A DNA stretch of 64,000 nucleotides from Cystobacter fuscus (lineage in GTDB: Bacteria; Myxococcota; Myxococcia; Myxococcales; Myxococcaceae). The stretch covers positions 11,842,001 through 11,906,000 of the forward strand of contig NZ_CP022098.1 of assembly GCF_002305875.1 (NCBI RefSeq). Reading direction: 5' to 3'. Each line of letters begins with the position of its first letter. Position 1 is the stretch's first letter. The notes beneath the pieces were generated by a model. That model was not told where the DNA came from and searched no databases. It was given only the letters and a program-made list of their open reading frames with translations. The translations under genes and the position numbers were made by a program. Below, piece by piece: positions 23,174-31,763 of the stretch.

Positions 23174-26100
23174 TCATGGACCGCTGATGACGAACTGCGA
23201 CCCCGGCTCCTTGGCGATGTCGCCATCGGCCGAACCGGTGATGGTGACATTCGTCAGCGTCGCGTTGCCGCGGGCGCCGCTCATGGCCAGGATGCCGGCA
23301 CCATTGCGCGAGTTGCTGATCCGCACGTTGCTGATCACGACGTTCGGCATGTTGCCGCCACCATTCTTGAACTGGATGCCGTCGTAGGTCGAGTCGTCGA
23401 TGTCGGTGTCCTGGATGGTGACGCCGACGATGTCGCGGGTCGACGGGAACAGCGTGATCGCCCCGAACTCCTGGTCCTCGTTCCAGAACGCGCCACCGGT
23501 CCGGTAGAGCCCGTTGTTGGCGATCAGCGTCGTCCCCGAGAAGGGCAGCGGGTCGTGGTCGGTGGCCAACATGATGCCGGGGTAGTTCATCGTGTCGTAG
23601 ACGAGGTTGTTCTCGATCGTGTTGCCATAACCGCCGTAGATCGCGATGCCGTTGGCCCGCCAGGGCAGTTGGATGGTGTTGTTGATGAAGTGGTTGTCGT
23701 GGGCGATGTCCACCGCGCGGTCCTTGACGTAGGGGTTGGCCCAGACCGCCAGGGAGTCGTCACCGGTGGTGCGGAACGACGAGTTGAACACCTGCGAGTT
23801 GCGCGTGCCGTTGCTGAAGTTGATGCCGTCCGCGTAGGTGTTGCGGATGCGCATGCCACTGAATTGCAGGCCGTCGGCCGGACCCCACAGCTCGGGGATG
23901 TTGTCGTAGTCGCGGCCCACCCAGACCGCCACGTTGGCGTGCTCGATCCACACGTTGGTGATCTTCGTGTTCTTGCCGAACCGGCCATTCAGACCAACGC
24001 CGCCCTCGGCGTTGCCGTCTCCACCACGGATCCGGCCAGAGCCGAAGATCGCGATGTCGGAGATCTGCACGTTGTCGTCGATGTCGAAGCCGAAGTTGCC
24101 CTCGTGGGGATGGTTGATGCTGGCCGTCTGGTTGTGCGGCTCAATCGTGGTGTAGAGCTGCGAGTGCCACATGCCCGCGCCGCGGATCGTGACGTTCCGG
24201 ATGCCCACCTGGTTGTACATCCCGCGGTTGAGCGGATCGTCGGTGAGGATCTTCTTCTCCTGCCGCCACTGCCCCGCGGGAATCCACACGCAGCTGATGA
24301 CGCCGTTCTGGTCGTCCGTCACCGCCCGCTGGATGGCCTCCGTGTCGTCGATCCCATCGTTCGGCACCGCGCCGTAGTTCGTGATCGAGGTGCACTCGGC
24401 GGGCTTGCTCGCCGCGGGTGCCACCTGCTCGAGGTCGATCAGGTCGATGATGTAGAACGACGCCGTGTCCGTCGCGTCGCGCTGCAGACGGAACGTGGTG
24501 CCAGCCGGGTAGGACTGCGCGAGCAGCGCGTGCGACTCATCGAACAGCCGCCGAGCGTCGGCCTGGGGCGCGTTGGTCAGCGCCTCCGGACCGTCGGTGT
24601 TCCCATACAGCCAGCTATGCCGCGACGAGAGCGTCAGCTTCTGCACGAAAGTGCCGTTGGCGTACAGGCTGATCGTGGCCTCCTGGCCACCTCCGTTCGG
24701 CGCGTCGGGGATGGAGTTGCGCACGACGATCGCGTTCGCCTGGTTGGTCGAGGTGAACTCGACGTAGTGACCGGTGCTGCTCAGGCGCACGGACTTGCGA
24801 CCCGAGGACTCGGTGGCGAAGTTGGTGTGCCCGAAGGTCCGCAGCGCGTCCGTCTCCAGCAGGGTGCCCTGGTAGCGGCCGGCCTCGGCCTCGTAGGTGA
24901 CCCACGGGACCGCCGCCCCACGCCCGACCACGATCGACTGCGAGAACGTGTTGTTGTTCTCGTTGGTCTCGGCGACGACTCCAGTCGCGTCGGCCGTGGC
25001 CGTGACGGTGGCGCCCCCGCTCGTGGCGGTCCAGCTACCGCTGGTGGTCACGGTGACGGTCGCACCGGCGGCGATGGCTGGAGTGGTGGCATCGAGCGTG
25101 CGGCCCCCCACCCCGACCCGGGTGACCGTGGCCACCCCGACCGCCGTGGTCCCGCGGTTCTTCACCGCCACGCTGAACGTGACCGGCGCCCCAACGGCCG
25201 GGTTCGCCGGATTCGGGCTGATGCTCAACACCTGCAGGTCGGGCCCGGGAGCCTCCGACACCGTGAGCCGGGTCGGGTTGCTGAACGCGTTGTTGCCCTC
25301 GTTCTGCTCGATGACGGAGCCCTCCGGGTCGACGACGGCGCCGATCGTGTAGGACCCGGCGGCCTTCTTCCCGATCGACGCCGACACGGTCGTGGAAGTA
25401 CCGGCCGCGAGACCGGCGACGGAGGCCGTGGCGACCGCGGTGCCGTCGACGGTGAGGTTGACGGTCGTTGCCGCCGACGACCGGGTGCCGATGTTCTTCA
25501 CCGTGGCCGTCAGCGTGATCGCGTCGGACTCGATCGGCGAGGCCGGCGTCGCGGTGACCCCGGTGACCGTGAGGTCGGGGTTGGCCGTGGGGGTGCCGTA
25601 GACCTGGAGCTCGGAGACCTGGCCGTTGCCGGACCCGGTGTTGCTCGTGAAGACGACCCGGACGTCGGCGGCGGTGCCGGTGAACGGCACGGTGACCGTG
25701 TTGCCGGTCGCCGGGTTGAACGTGTACGCCGCGGAGGCCTTGAGCGAGGTCCACGACCCGCCAGCCTGAGCGCGGCCCTGGATCTCGAAGGTCTGGGTGC
25801 GGGTCGACCAGGCGGCGGCCGGAGGAAGCTTGAGGACGACGCCCGAGAGGTCGACGCTCGTGCCGAGCGAGACCGTCAGGTGGCTCGGGTACTGGCCGCC
25901 CGCGCCCTCCCAATAGGTGTCGGCGTTGCCGTCATTGGCGTTGGTGGCCACGAACTGCCACTCCGTCGAGGAGCCCACGATGGGCTTGCCGAGCGCGAGA
26001 TTGCTGCCGGTGGGCGGATTCGGCGGCGGGTCGGTCGGGGTGCTGGCGGTGCCGCGGACCTCGAACTCGGAGAGCTGGCCGGCGTTCCAGCCGGTGTTGG

Positions 26101-26611
26101 CGGTGAGGGTGACGCGCACGTAGCGCGCGGACGTGTCCGGGACGTCGATCGTCACGGCGTTGCCCGTGGACGGGCTGAACGTATAGGACGCACTCGCCTT
26201 GAGGGTGGTGAACGAGGAGCCGTCGGTGGAGGACTGGATGGACAGGGTCTCGTCACGAGCCCCCCAGTCGGCCGGGAGCCGCAGGACGATGTCCTCGACG
26301 GTCGCGGCCGAGCCCAGGTCGATCTGGGCCCACTGGGGAAAGGCACCGTTGGTCGATTCCCAGTAGGAGCCCTGGTTGCCGTCGGTGAGGTTGTTCGCCG
26401 TGTAGGGGGCGTTGCTACTGCTGGCGGAGGCGGGCTTGCCCGCGGAGAGCACGGTCGAAGCCAGGGACGCGCTCCGCGCGACGACCGCCACGCTCAACGG
26501 CGTGATGTCTTGTCTGTCAGACGAACCACCCGCCGGGGTGCACGCGCCCGTGAGGAATGGAATCGCACATGCGACATGAAACAGTCGCCTTGAATGTTTG
26601 AAATTGTCCAT
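23174..26611 (-). CDS. Very large secreted GH87-like alpha-glucanase (mycodextranase/alpha-1,3-glucanase type) with discoidin and CARDB modules
   Basis: The protein has 1145 residues from the ATG at 26611, with AAGG eight bases upstream and a signal peptide ending in LTGAC (lipoprotein). Domain order: discoidin/F5-8C-like repeat 1 (about 45-175), repeat 2 (about 195-325), two CARDB-type Ig modules (about 330-560), a galactose-binding-like CBM (about 565-700), then a C-terminal parallel beta-helix (about 720-1145). The beta-helix opens SITNYGAVPNDGIDDTEAIQ and contains the Asp-rich run SFRTTGDDSLAVW typical of GH87 enzymes. Family members hydrolyse alpha-1,3-linked glucan of fungal walls, and that substrate is an inference here. 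An alternative start at 26650 would add 13 residues. Confidence 0.85.
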   Translation of the reverse strand: MDNFKHSRRLFHVACAIPFLTGACTPAGGSSDRQDITPLSVAVVARSASLASTVLSAGKPASASSSNAPYTANNLTDGNQGSYWESTNGAFPQWAQIDLGSAATVEDIVLRLPADWGARDETLSIQSSTDGSSFTTLKASASYTFSPSTGNAVTIDVPDTSARYVRVTLTANTGWNAGQLSEFEVRGTASTPTDPPPNPPTGSNLALGKPIVGSSTEWQFVATNANDGNADTYWEGAGGQYPSHLTVSLGTSVDLSGVVLKLPPAAAWSTRTQTFEIQGRAQAGGSWTSLKASAAYTFNPATGNTVTVPFTGTAADVRVVFTSNTGSGNGQVSELQVYGTPTANPDLTVTGVTATPASPIESDAITLTATVKNIGTRSSAATTVNLTVDGTAVATASVAGLAAGTSTTVSASIGKKAAGSYTIGAVVDPEGSVIEQNEGNNAFSNPTRLTVSEAPGPDLQVLSISPNPANPAVGAPVTFSVAVKNRGTTAVGVATVTRVGVGGRTLDATTPAIAAGATVTVTTSGSWTATSGGATVTATADATGVVAETNENNNTFSQSIVVGRGAAVPWVTYEAEAGRYQGTLLETDALRTFGHTNFATESSGRKSVRLSSTGHYVEFTSTNQANAIVVRNSIPDAPNGGGQEATISLYANGTFVQKLTLSSRHSWLYGNTDGPEALTNAPQADARRLFDESHALLAQSYPAGTTFRLQRDATDTASFYIIDLIDLEQVAPAASKPAECTSITNYGAVPNDGIDDTEAIQRAVTDDQNGVISCVWIPAGQWRQEKKILTDDPLNRGMYNQVGIRNVTIRGAGMWHSQLYTTIEPHNQTASINHPHEGNFGFDIDDNVQISDIAIFGSGRIRGGDGNAEGGVGLNGRFGKNTKITNVWIEHANVAVWVGRDYDNIPELWGPADGLQFSGMRIRNTYADGINFSNGTRNSQVFNSSFRTTGDDSLAVWANPYVKDRAVDIAHDNHFINNTIQLPWRANGIAIYGGYGNTIENNLVYDTMNYPGIMLATDHDPLPFSGTTLIANNGLYRTGGAFWNEDQEFGAITLFPSTRDIVGVTIQDTDIDDSTYDGIQFKNGGGNMPNVVISNVRISNSRNGAGILAMSGARGNATLTNVTITGSADGDIAKEPGSQFVISGP

Positions 26612-26778
26612 GAATGACGCCTTGCTCAGACGATGGGTGAAATTCGCCATTCCGTCTTAGAGGCGTGCACAACGGGTCTCGGGTTACCAAAATCGACAGA
26701 GCGAAACCCGACCGGCCGAGCGATGTCAGTTCCATCCAGACAGCTCTCCATTCCGGCGTGACGACGCATCGCGACAAG

Positions 26779-26808
26779 GGGCGCTCCACCGCGTGGGGAG
26801 GAGCGCCC
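26779..26808 (-). terminator. Hairpin downstream of the giant repeat protein gene
   Basis: GGGCGCTCC and GGAGCGCCC form a perfect 9-bp stem with a 12-base loop, 11 bases past the stop of the minus-strand gene ending at 26820. The following minus-strand bases (CCTTGTCGCG) contain only short T runs, so termination strength is uncertain. Confidence 0.5.
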
Positions 26809-26819
26809 TGCGCAGTGCG

Positions 26820-29666
26820 TCAGAATCCGACGAGCCCGCGCTGGAATTCGCGGACGTCTCCGATCAAGTCCGCCGCTCCCTTGACGACCTTGGCCGTGCC
26901 GAGGATGGCCTGGAGCGGACCCGTGATGCTGTTGAGTCCGGGCACCACGCCCGCCACGTCCAGGCCGAGCTGACCGGCCGCCAGGGCGATGTTGAGCGCG
27001 TCCTTGGGCTCGGCGCGGATGGCGTCGACCAGGTCCTTGGCGCTGCCGATGGCGCTCACCCCGTTGACGATGTTGCCGAGGATGGGCACCGACTTGAGGC
27101 CCGCCTTGGCGCCGAACCTCGCGGCCTCCGTGGCGATGCGCTCCTTGAGTTCCTCGGGCAGCGCGTCCACGAAGCGGCCGAACATGCGCGTGAGGTTCTC
27201 GATGCCCTGGCTCCCGAAGGGCAGTTCCTGGCCCGCCACCTTGAAGTGCTCTCCCTGGCCCAGCAGCGCGGTGCCCGTCTCGGCGATCTCCGCGAGCGCC
27301 CCGCCAACGTCGCCGCGCCCGAGCTTCTCGGCCGCCTCGAAGATGTTGGTCACCGCGCCCGAGTCCACCATGGCCGCGTTGAGCTCGTGATCCTCGAACA
27401 GCCGGCCGATGCTGCCCGGAATCTTGGACAGCGAGTTGAGGAACGCCTTGGCAGCCTCGGGGGCCGTCTGGGCGATGGTCTTGCCCGTGGTGGCGATGCC
27501 GGAGAGGAAGCCGCCCACGTCGCCACGCTGGAGCGCGCCGAACGCATCCCCCAGCGCCTTGCCCACCTGCTCGTTGCCCAGCAGGCTCGCCGCCGCGGCG
27601 AGCGTGTCTCCGGCCCACTCGGGCACGTGGAGCTTGTCGGCCAGCGCGCCCACCATGCGTCCGCGCAGGTCCGGCGGGATGTCCCCCAGCGCCTTGCCCA
27701 GCGAGCGCAGCGCCTCGCCCGGCTTGCCCTGGGCGAACTGGGCTCCCGCCTCCATCACGTCGAAGGCCGTGCCGCCCAACGCCGCCAGGTCCGCGCCGTT
27801 CTGGATGCCGAACGGCTTGAGCTTCTCCATGAAGCCCGCGTTCTGGGCGAGCGCATGGGCCGCCGCGTCCCGCACCGTCGCGTTGCCGAGGATCTCCCGG
27901 GCTCCCTGCACCAGGTCGCCCGACATCATCTTGTTGAACGAGGCGTGCAGCTCGGGGTTGGTGACGAGCTGGTGGACCAGGTTCGGGTCGGTGAGCAGCG
28001 AGCGCGCGATGCCCGAGAAGGCGTTGTCCGGCAGCTTCGCCGCCGTCGTGGTGATGGCCTTCTCGACGATGGACGGCGGAATCTTCCCCGCCGCGTTGCG
28101 CAGGTTGGTGATCGCGGCCTGGAAGTCCCCCTGGCCCAGCGCCTGACCCGCCTTGAGCAGATCCGGCAGTCCCTTGCCCGCCTGGATCAGCTCGGACGGG
28201 GTGATGCCCAGGGCGGTGATGTTGTTACGCAGGCCCTCGGGCAGCTTGCTCACGAGCCGCTCGCCCAGCTTGTTCAGCAGCTCCGGCGCCGCCTCGGCCG
28301 CCTTGCTCAGCGCGTCGATGCCCTCGTTGATCTTCCCGTCGGCGAACGACCGCGCCGCGTCGAACAGGTGCGGCGCGGCGGCCCCTGCCTCGACCAGATC
28401 CTTGGGCTCCAGGCCCGCCTTCGCGAGCATGCCCTGCACGCCCGGATCCTTGCCGATGGCCGAGAGCGCCGCGTTGCGCGCGGCATCGTTGCCCAGCAGG
28501 CCGCGCAGGCCCTCCATGCGCGTCTGCTCGTTGAAGAGCTTGCCCACCTGCGAGTGCAGGTCGCGGTTGGTCACCACCTGGCGCAGGAAGGCATCGTCCG
28601 TCAGCAGCGACTTCGCCGCGCCAAGCTGCGCGGGCAACTGCTGCGCCAGTCCCTTCATCGCCTGGGTGGTCAGGTCCGGCGCCGAGATGGCCGCTTCGCG
28701 CAAGCCGTTGAACGCCTTGCCCCAGTCGCCCTTGGAAGCCGCATCCGCCGCCTCGTACAGGTGCGGCAGTGCCGGGCCCGCCGAGCGCAACTGCTGCTCG
28801 GTGATGCCCAGCTTCTGGAATTGCGCCTTCACGCTCTGGGGCAAGGCATTGACGACCTTCTCGCCAATCTTCGCCGCCAACTGGGGCGCTGCCTGCACCG
28901 CGGCCTGCACCGACTCCAGCCCGCCCTTCACGTCCCCCTGCTGGATCTTCTCGAACGCCTCCAGCAGCTTGGGCGCCGCCGCTCCGGCGTCCACCAGATC
29001 CTGCGGCGTCAGGCCAATGCGCTCCAACTGGCCCTTCACCGCCGGATCATTGCCCACCGCGCCCAGCACCGCGTCGCGCGCCGAGTTGTTGGAGAGCAGC
29101 TCGCGCAGCGCCCCCGTGTCCGTCGGGTTGCGCATGAGCTTGCCGAACGAGTCGTGCAGCCCCGCGTTGGTGATGAGCTCGCGGGCCACCCGGTCATCCG
29201 TCAGCAGCGTCCGGCCCAGCCCGGGCGGAAGGTTCTGCGCCAGCCCCTTGAGCGCCTTCGTGGCCACCTCGGGCGCGGCGAACGCCGCATCACGCAGGTG
29301 CCCCAACGCCTGCTCCGGGTGTCCCTGCAGCACCGACTCCGCCGCCTTCTGCAGGTGCGGCAGCGCCGGGCCCGCCTTCTGCACGTCCTCCGCCGTCAGG
29401 CCCAGCTTCTCCAGCACCTTGCGGTCCGCAGCCGCCGGCGCCTGCGTCGGCGCCACCGCCGGGGTGGACCCCAACCGCTGCTGCTGCTGGGCGGGCGTCA
29501 TGCCCCGCTCGAAACCATCTCGCCCCTTGGGCTGCTGCGGCTTCACCTGGTTGCGTGCCGGCACCGCCGGAGCCGCCACGGGCCGCGCCGGGCCCTGGGC
29601 GGGCTTCGCCTCGGAGGACCTGGAAGGGGCTTGGGGCTTGGAACCACCGGCCTTGTCGATCGCCAT
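26820..29666 (-). CDS. Giant Ala/Leu-rich protein with three ~200-residue repeats, unknown function
   Basis: The protein has 948 residues with no signal peptide. Residues 1-80 are a disordered Pro/Ala/Gln-rich head. Three tandem repeats start near residues 85, 283 and 483, each opening with a version of LGLTAEDVQKAGPALPHL. They continue with an LLTDDxxVxxLxTNxxLHxS block and end with a GNDPxVxxxLxxxGLxPxDLVxAGAAAP block. The last ~250 residues are Gly/Ala-rich amphipathic helices resembling membrane-active segments (KSVPILGNIVNGVSAIGSAK and GLDVAGVVPGLNSITGPL). It may be a secreted effector or a cell-surface or structural protein. I cannot assign a family. The small secreted protein at 29785 lies upstream on the same strand. 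Confidence 0.75.
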   Translation of the reverse strand: MAIDKAGGSKPQAPSRSSEAKPAQGPARPVAAPAVPARNQVKPQQPKGRDGFERGMTPAQQQQRLGSTPAVAPTQAPAAADRKVLEKLGLTAEDVQKAGPALPHLQKAAESVLQGHPEQALGHLRDAAFAAPEVATKALKGLAQNLPPGLGRTLLTDDRVARELITNAGLHDSFGKLMRNPTDTGALRELLSNNSARDAVLGAVGNDPAVKGQLERIGLTPQDLVDAGAAAPKLLEAFEKIQQGDVKGGLESVQAAVQAAPQLAAKIGEKVVNALPQSVKAQFQKLGITEQQLRSAGPALPHLYEAADAASKGDWGKAFNGLREAAISAPDLTTQAMKGLAQQLPAQLGAAKSLLTDDAFLRQVVTNRDLHSQVGKLFNEQTRMEGLRGLLGNDAARNAALSAIGKDPGVQGMLAKAGLEPKDLVEAGAAAPHLFDAARSFADGKINEGIDALSKAAEAAPELLNKLGERLVSKLPEGLRNNITALGITPSELIQAGKGLPDLLKAGQALGQGDFQAAITNLRNAAGKIPPSIVEKAITTTAAKLPDNAFSGIARSLLTDPNLVHQLVTNPELHASFNKMMSGDLVQGAREILGNATVRDAAAHALAQNAGFMEKLKPFGIQNGADLAALGGTAFDVMEAGAQFAQGKPGEALRSLGKALGDIPPDLRGRMVGALADKLHVPEWAGDTLAAAASLLGNEQVGKALGDAFGALQRGDVGGFLSGIATTGKTIAQTAPEAAKAFLNSLSKIPGSIGRLFEDHELNAAMVDSGAVTNIFEAAEKLGRGDVGGALAEIAETGTALLGQGEHFKVAGQELPFGSQGIENLTRMFGRFVDALPEELKERIATEAARFGAKAGLKSVPILGNIVNGVSAIGSAKDLVDAIRAEPKDALNIALAAGQLGLDVAGVVPGLNSITGPLQAILGTAKVVKGAADLIGDVREFQRGLVGF

Positions 29667-29742
29667 GATGCAACCTCGCGAAAAGCTGGGAGCGCCCACC
29701 GGTCAGGCCGGCGGCGGGGATGTATCCAAAATACCGAGATGG

Positions 29743-29758
29743 GAGATTATCGAATCTC
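29743..29758. promoter_or_regulatory. Inverted repeat in the upstream region of the giant repeat protein gene
   Basis: GAGATT-atcg-AATCTC is a perfect 6-bp inverted repeat, 77 bases upstream of the gene start at 29666 and 27 bases after the stop of the small secreted gene. It sits in a locally AT-richer stretch (29720-29760). It may be an operator or a weak terminator. Confidence 0.35.
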
Positions 29759-29784
29759 GAGAGCCGGGAGTTGCGCCGGGAGGA

Positions 29785-30021
29785 TCAGCGCTTGCCGCCC
29801 GCGGCGATGCCCTGGTTCACCTGCTCCAGGGCCTTCTGGGTGAGTTCGATGGCCTTGGCCTTGTGGCCCCCCTTGTCATCGGGCGCGGCGTTGAGCGCGG
29901 CCAGCGCATAACGCAGGTGGACGAGGGCCTCGTCCAGCTTGGGCTGCCCCTCGGCGAGGGCGTGCTGCGTGAAGCCACCGAGGAAAAAAGCGACGAGGGC
30001 GGCGAGGACGGTGCGGCGCAT
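29785..30021 (-). CDS. Small secreted helical protein
   Basis: This 78-residue protein has a signal peptide, MRRTVLAALVAFFLGGFTQHALA, cleaved before EGQ. The mature part is a single helical region (KLDEALVHLRYALAALNAAP and KAKAIELTQKALEQVNQGI) with heptad-like spacing, similar to a half-TPR or coiled hairpin. AGGAGG lies six bases from the ATG. Short periplasmic helical-hairpin proteins of this pattern are widespread in proteobacteria, without a clear role. It may be co-transcribed with the giant repeat protein downstream. Confidence 0.7.
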   Translation of the reverse strand: MRRTVLAALVAFFLGGFTQHALAEGQPKLDEALVHLRYALAALNAAPDDKGGHKAKAIELTQKALEQVNQGIAAGGKR

Positions 30022-30232
30022 GGAAACCTCCTGAGGTGGGGACAGCGGACGACGGGTTGTAGGAACTTCAGTGTTCCAGACCGGCAATCCCACTCGGACG
30101 CAGATTCACGCGCACGGGCCAACGGCGGACGGGACCCTTGAGACGTTCACGGCCGGACAGGCCGGTTCCACGTCCCCCGAGGGACTCGGCAAACCCTTTG
30201 CAGAGGAGCGCATCACACCGAAGGAGCGTGCC

Positions 30233-30403
30233 ATGCGCGGAGTCATCACTGGGCGTGAGGTGCTCGAGAACCTCGGCATCATCTACCGGGAGTTCGGAGC
30301 AGCCTGTGTCGTGCGATGTCTCTGGGTCCTCGCCCGGGGTCGCAGTACCACCTTCCTCGAGGTGGCGTGCCAACCCAGCCTCAAGCAGACCCGCTACTTC
30401 TAG
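30233..30403 (+). CDS. Small hypothetical protein
   Basis: This 56-residue reading starts at 30233, where AAGGAGCG lies six bases upstream. It contains a basic, Cys-containing helix-strand pattern (MRGVITGREVLENLGIIYRE, AACVVRCLWVLARGRSTTFL). No signal peptide is seen. Its stop shares the palindromic tetramer CTAG with the stop of the converging RIO kinase. The good ribosome-binding site supports translation. Function is unknown. Confidence 0.55.
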   Translation: MRGVITGREVLENLGIIYREFGAACVVRCLWVLARGRSTTFLEVACQPSLKQTRYF

Positions 30404-31713
30404 GACTCGTCGTCCGGCTTGGCGGGGGACGGGGGAAGCACCGGGTTCTTCTGGACGTAGGAGACCTGGGGACCCGACCCGCCGCGGCCCGGATGCGGCC
30501 CACCGCGCTCGGGCCGATCGCCCCGACGGTCCATCGGACGCCCCCGCGGGCCCGGTGGCTGCGAGGAGCGCGGACCCGAAAGCCCCGCCTGACGCTGAGC
30601 ATCCGCGTTGCCACGTGGAGGGCGATCGCCTCGTGGAGGCCGCTGCTCCCGGAAGGGCTGCCCCTCGCGCGGCGGCCGCTGCTCCCGGGGACCCTGTTGC
30701 TGCTGCTGGAAGGGCTGCCCCTCGCGCGGCGGCCGCTGCTCCCGGGGACCCTGTTGCTGCTGGAAGGACCGCGCATCACGCGGTGGCCGCTGCTCCCGAG
30801 GCCCCTGCTGCTCCCGGGGGCCCTGCTGCTGCTCCCGTGGCCCCTGGTCGCGCAAGGGCCGGGGAGCGTCCGCGTCCCGGCGCGGCGGGCGATCACCCGG
30901 GGGGCGAGGGCCCCGCCCATCCTGCGCGCGCGGACCGCCCGAGAAGCGCCGCTCGCGCGAGGGCTCTCCCTGGAAGCGCCCGGTGGGCTCGAAGTCCGGC
31001 GTCAGCTCGCGCTTGACGTAGGCCCGCCAGATCTCCGCCGCGTCTCCCGCGCGCGCGCGCAGGCTCGGGTCCACCGTCTCGAAGTAACGGCGCAGGTTCT
31101 CGATGTCGCGCCTGAAGAAATGCTCGGCCTGGCTGTTGGCCGCCGCGCCCACCACCTGGGGAAAGTCGATGATGGTGGCGCCCCGGTTGCCCAGGAGGAT
31201 GTTGAACGCGGACAGGTCGCCGTGGATCAAGTCACAGCACAGCATCCGGATGGCCTGGTTGCGCAGGTCGAAGTAGAGCGCCGAGGCCTCCTCCGGCGTG
31301 AGCTGCGCCTCCTCCAGCCGCGGCGCCGGGTGGCCCTCCAGGTCCAGCACCAGCTCCATGAGGAGCACGCCCTCGTAGAACATCACCGGCCGGGGCACGC
31401 ACACGCCCGCCGCGTGCAGCTTGAAGAGCGCCTCCACCTCGGCGGTCTTCCATGCCTCCTCCGCCGCCGCCACGCCGAAGCGGCTGCCCTTGGCGATGGC
31501 GCGCGCGGTGCGGCTGTTGCGCACCTGTCGCCCCTCGCGGTAGCCCGAATTGTTGCGGAAGTTGCGGTGCTCGCGCTCCTTGTAGATCTTGGCGGCCACC
31601 ACCTCGCCACCGTGACGCACAAGGTACACGTCCGCCTCCTTGCCACTCTTGAGGCGGCCCACCACTTCGTCAATCACACCATCGGTCAGCAGGACTTGGA
31701 GCGCTTCGTTCAT
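30400..31713 (-). CDS. RIO-type atypical protein kinase with long QGPREQ-repeat tail
   Basis: This 437-residue protein has a RIO kinase domain in residues 1-240: P-loop LKSGKEADVYLV, Lys42 in AAKIYKE, the RIO signature NFRNNSGYREG, catalytic Asp166 in LIHGDLSAFNILL and metal-binding Asp183 in IIDFPQ. RIO kinases autophosphorylate on Ser. In archaea and eukaryotes they act in ribosome maturation, while bacterial roles are unclear. Residues 245-437 are a disordered Arg/Pro/Gln/Gly tail with tandem QGPREQRPPREGQPF-type units. Such RG/RGG-rich tails often bind RNA, which would suit a ribosome- or RNA-associated role. Confidence 0.88.
   Translation of the reverse strand: MNEALQVLLTDGVIDEVVGRLKSGKEADVYLVRHGGEVVAAKIYKEREHRNFRNNSGYREGRQVRNSRTARAIAKGSRFGVAAAEEAWKTAEVEALFKLHAAGVCVPRPVMFYEGVLLMELVLDLEGHPAPRLEEAQLTPEEASALYFDLRNQAIRMLCCDLIHGDLSAFNILLGNRGATIIDFPQVVGAAANSQAEHFFRRDIENLRRYFETVDPSLRARAGDAAEIWRAYVKRELTPDFEPTGRFQGEPSRERRFSGGPRAQDGRGPRPPGDRPPRRDADAPRPLRDQGPREQQQGPREQQGPREQRPPRDARSFQQQQGPREQRPPREGQPFQQQQQGPREQRPPREGQPFREQRPPRGDRPPRGNADAQRQAGLSGPRSSQPPGPRGRPMDRRGDRPERGGPHPGRGGSGPQVSYVQKNPVLPPSPAKPDDES
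30651..30761. repeat. 57-bp tandem repeat in the RIO kinase tail
   Basis: A 57-bp unit beginning GGAAGGGCTGCCCCTCGCGC is repeated head to tail from 30651 and 30708. The second copy lacks one CTG triplet and then diverges. It encodes 19 residues of the Arg/Pro/Gln-rich tail. Near-exact copies indicate recent in-frame expansion. Confidence 0.8.
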
Positions 31714-31763
31714 TCGTTTTCGCGGCGAAGGTCCCTGGGTTCTATCACGTCTTTCCGGGAGGC

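Noticed and set aside
23120-26593. Plus-strand open frame of 1157 codons
   Set aside because: It mirrors the GH87-like gene. It is rich in Val/Arg/Asp from antisense codons and has no domains, signal or ribosome-binding site.
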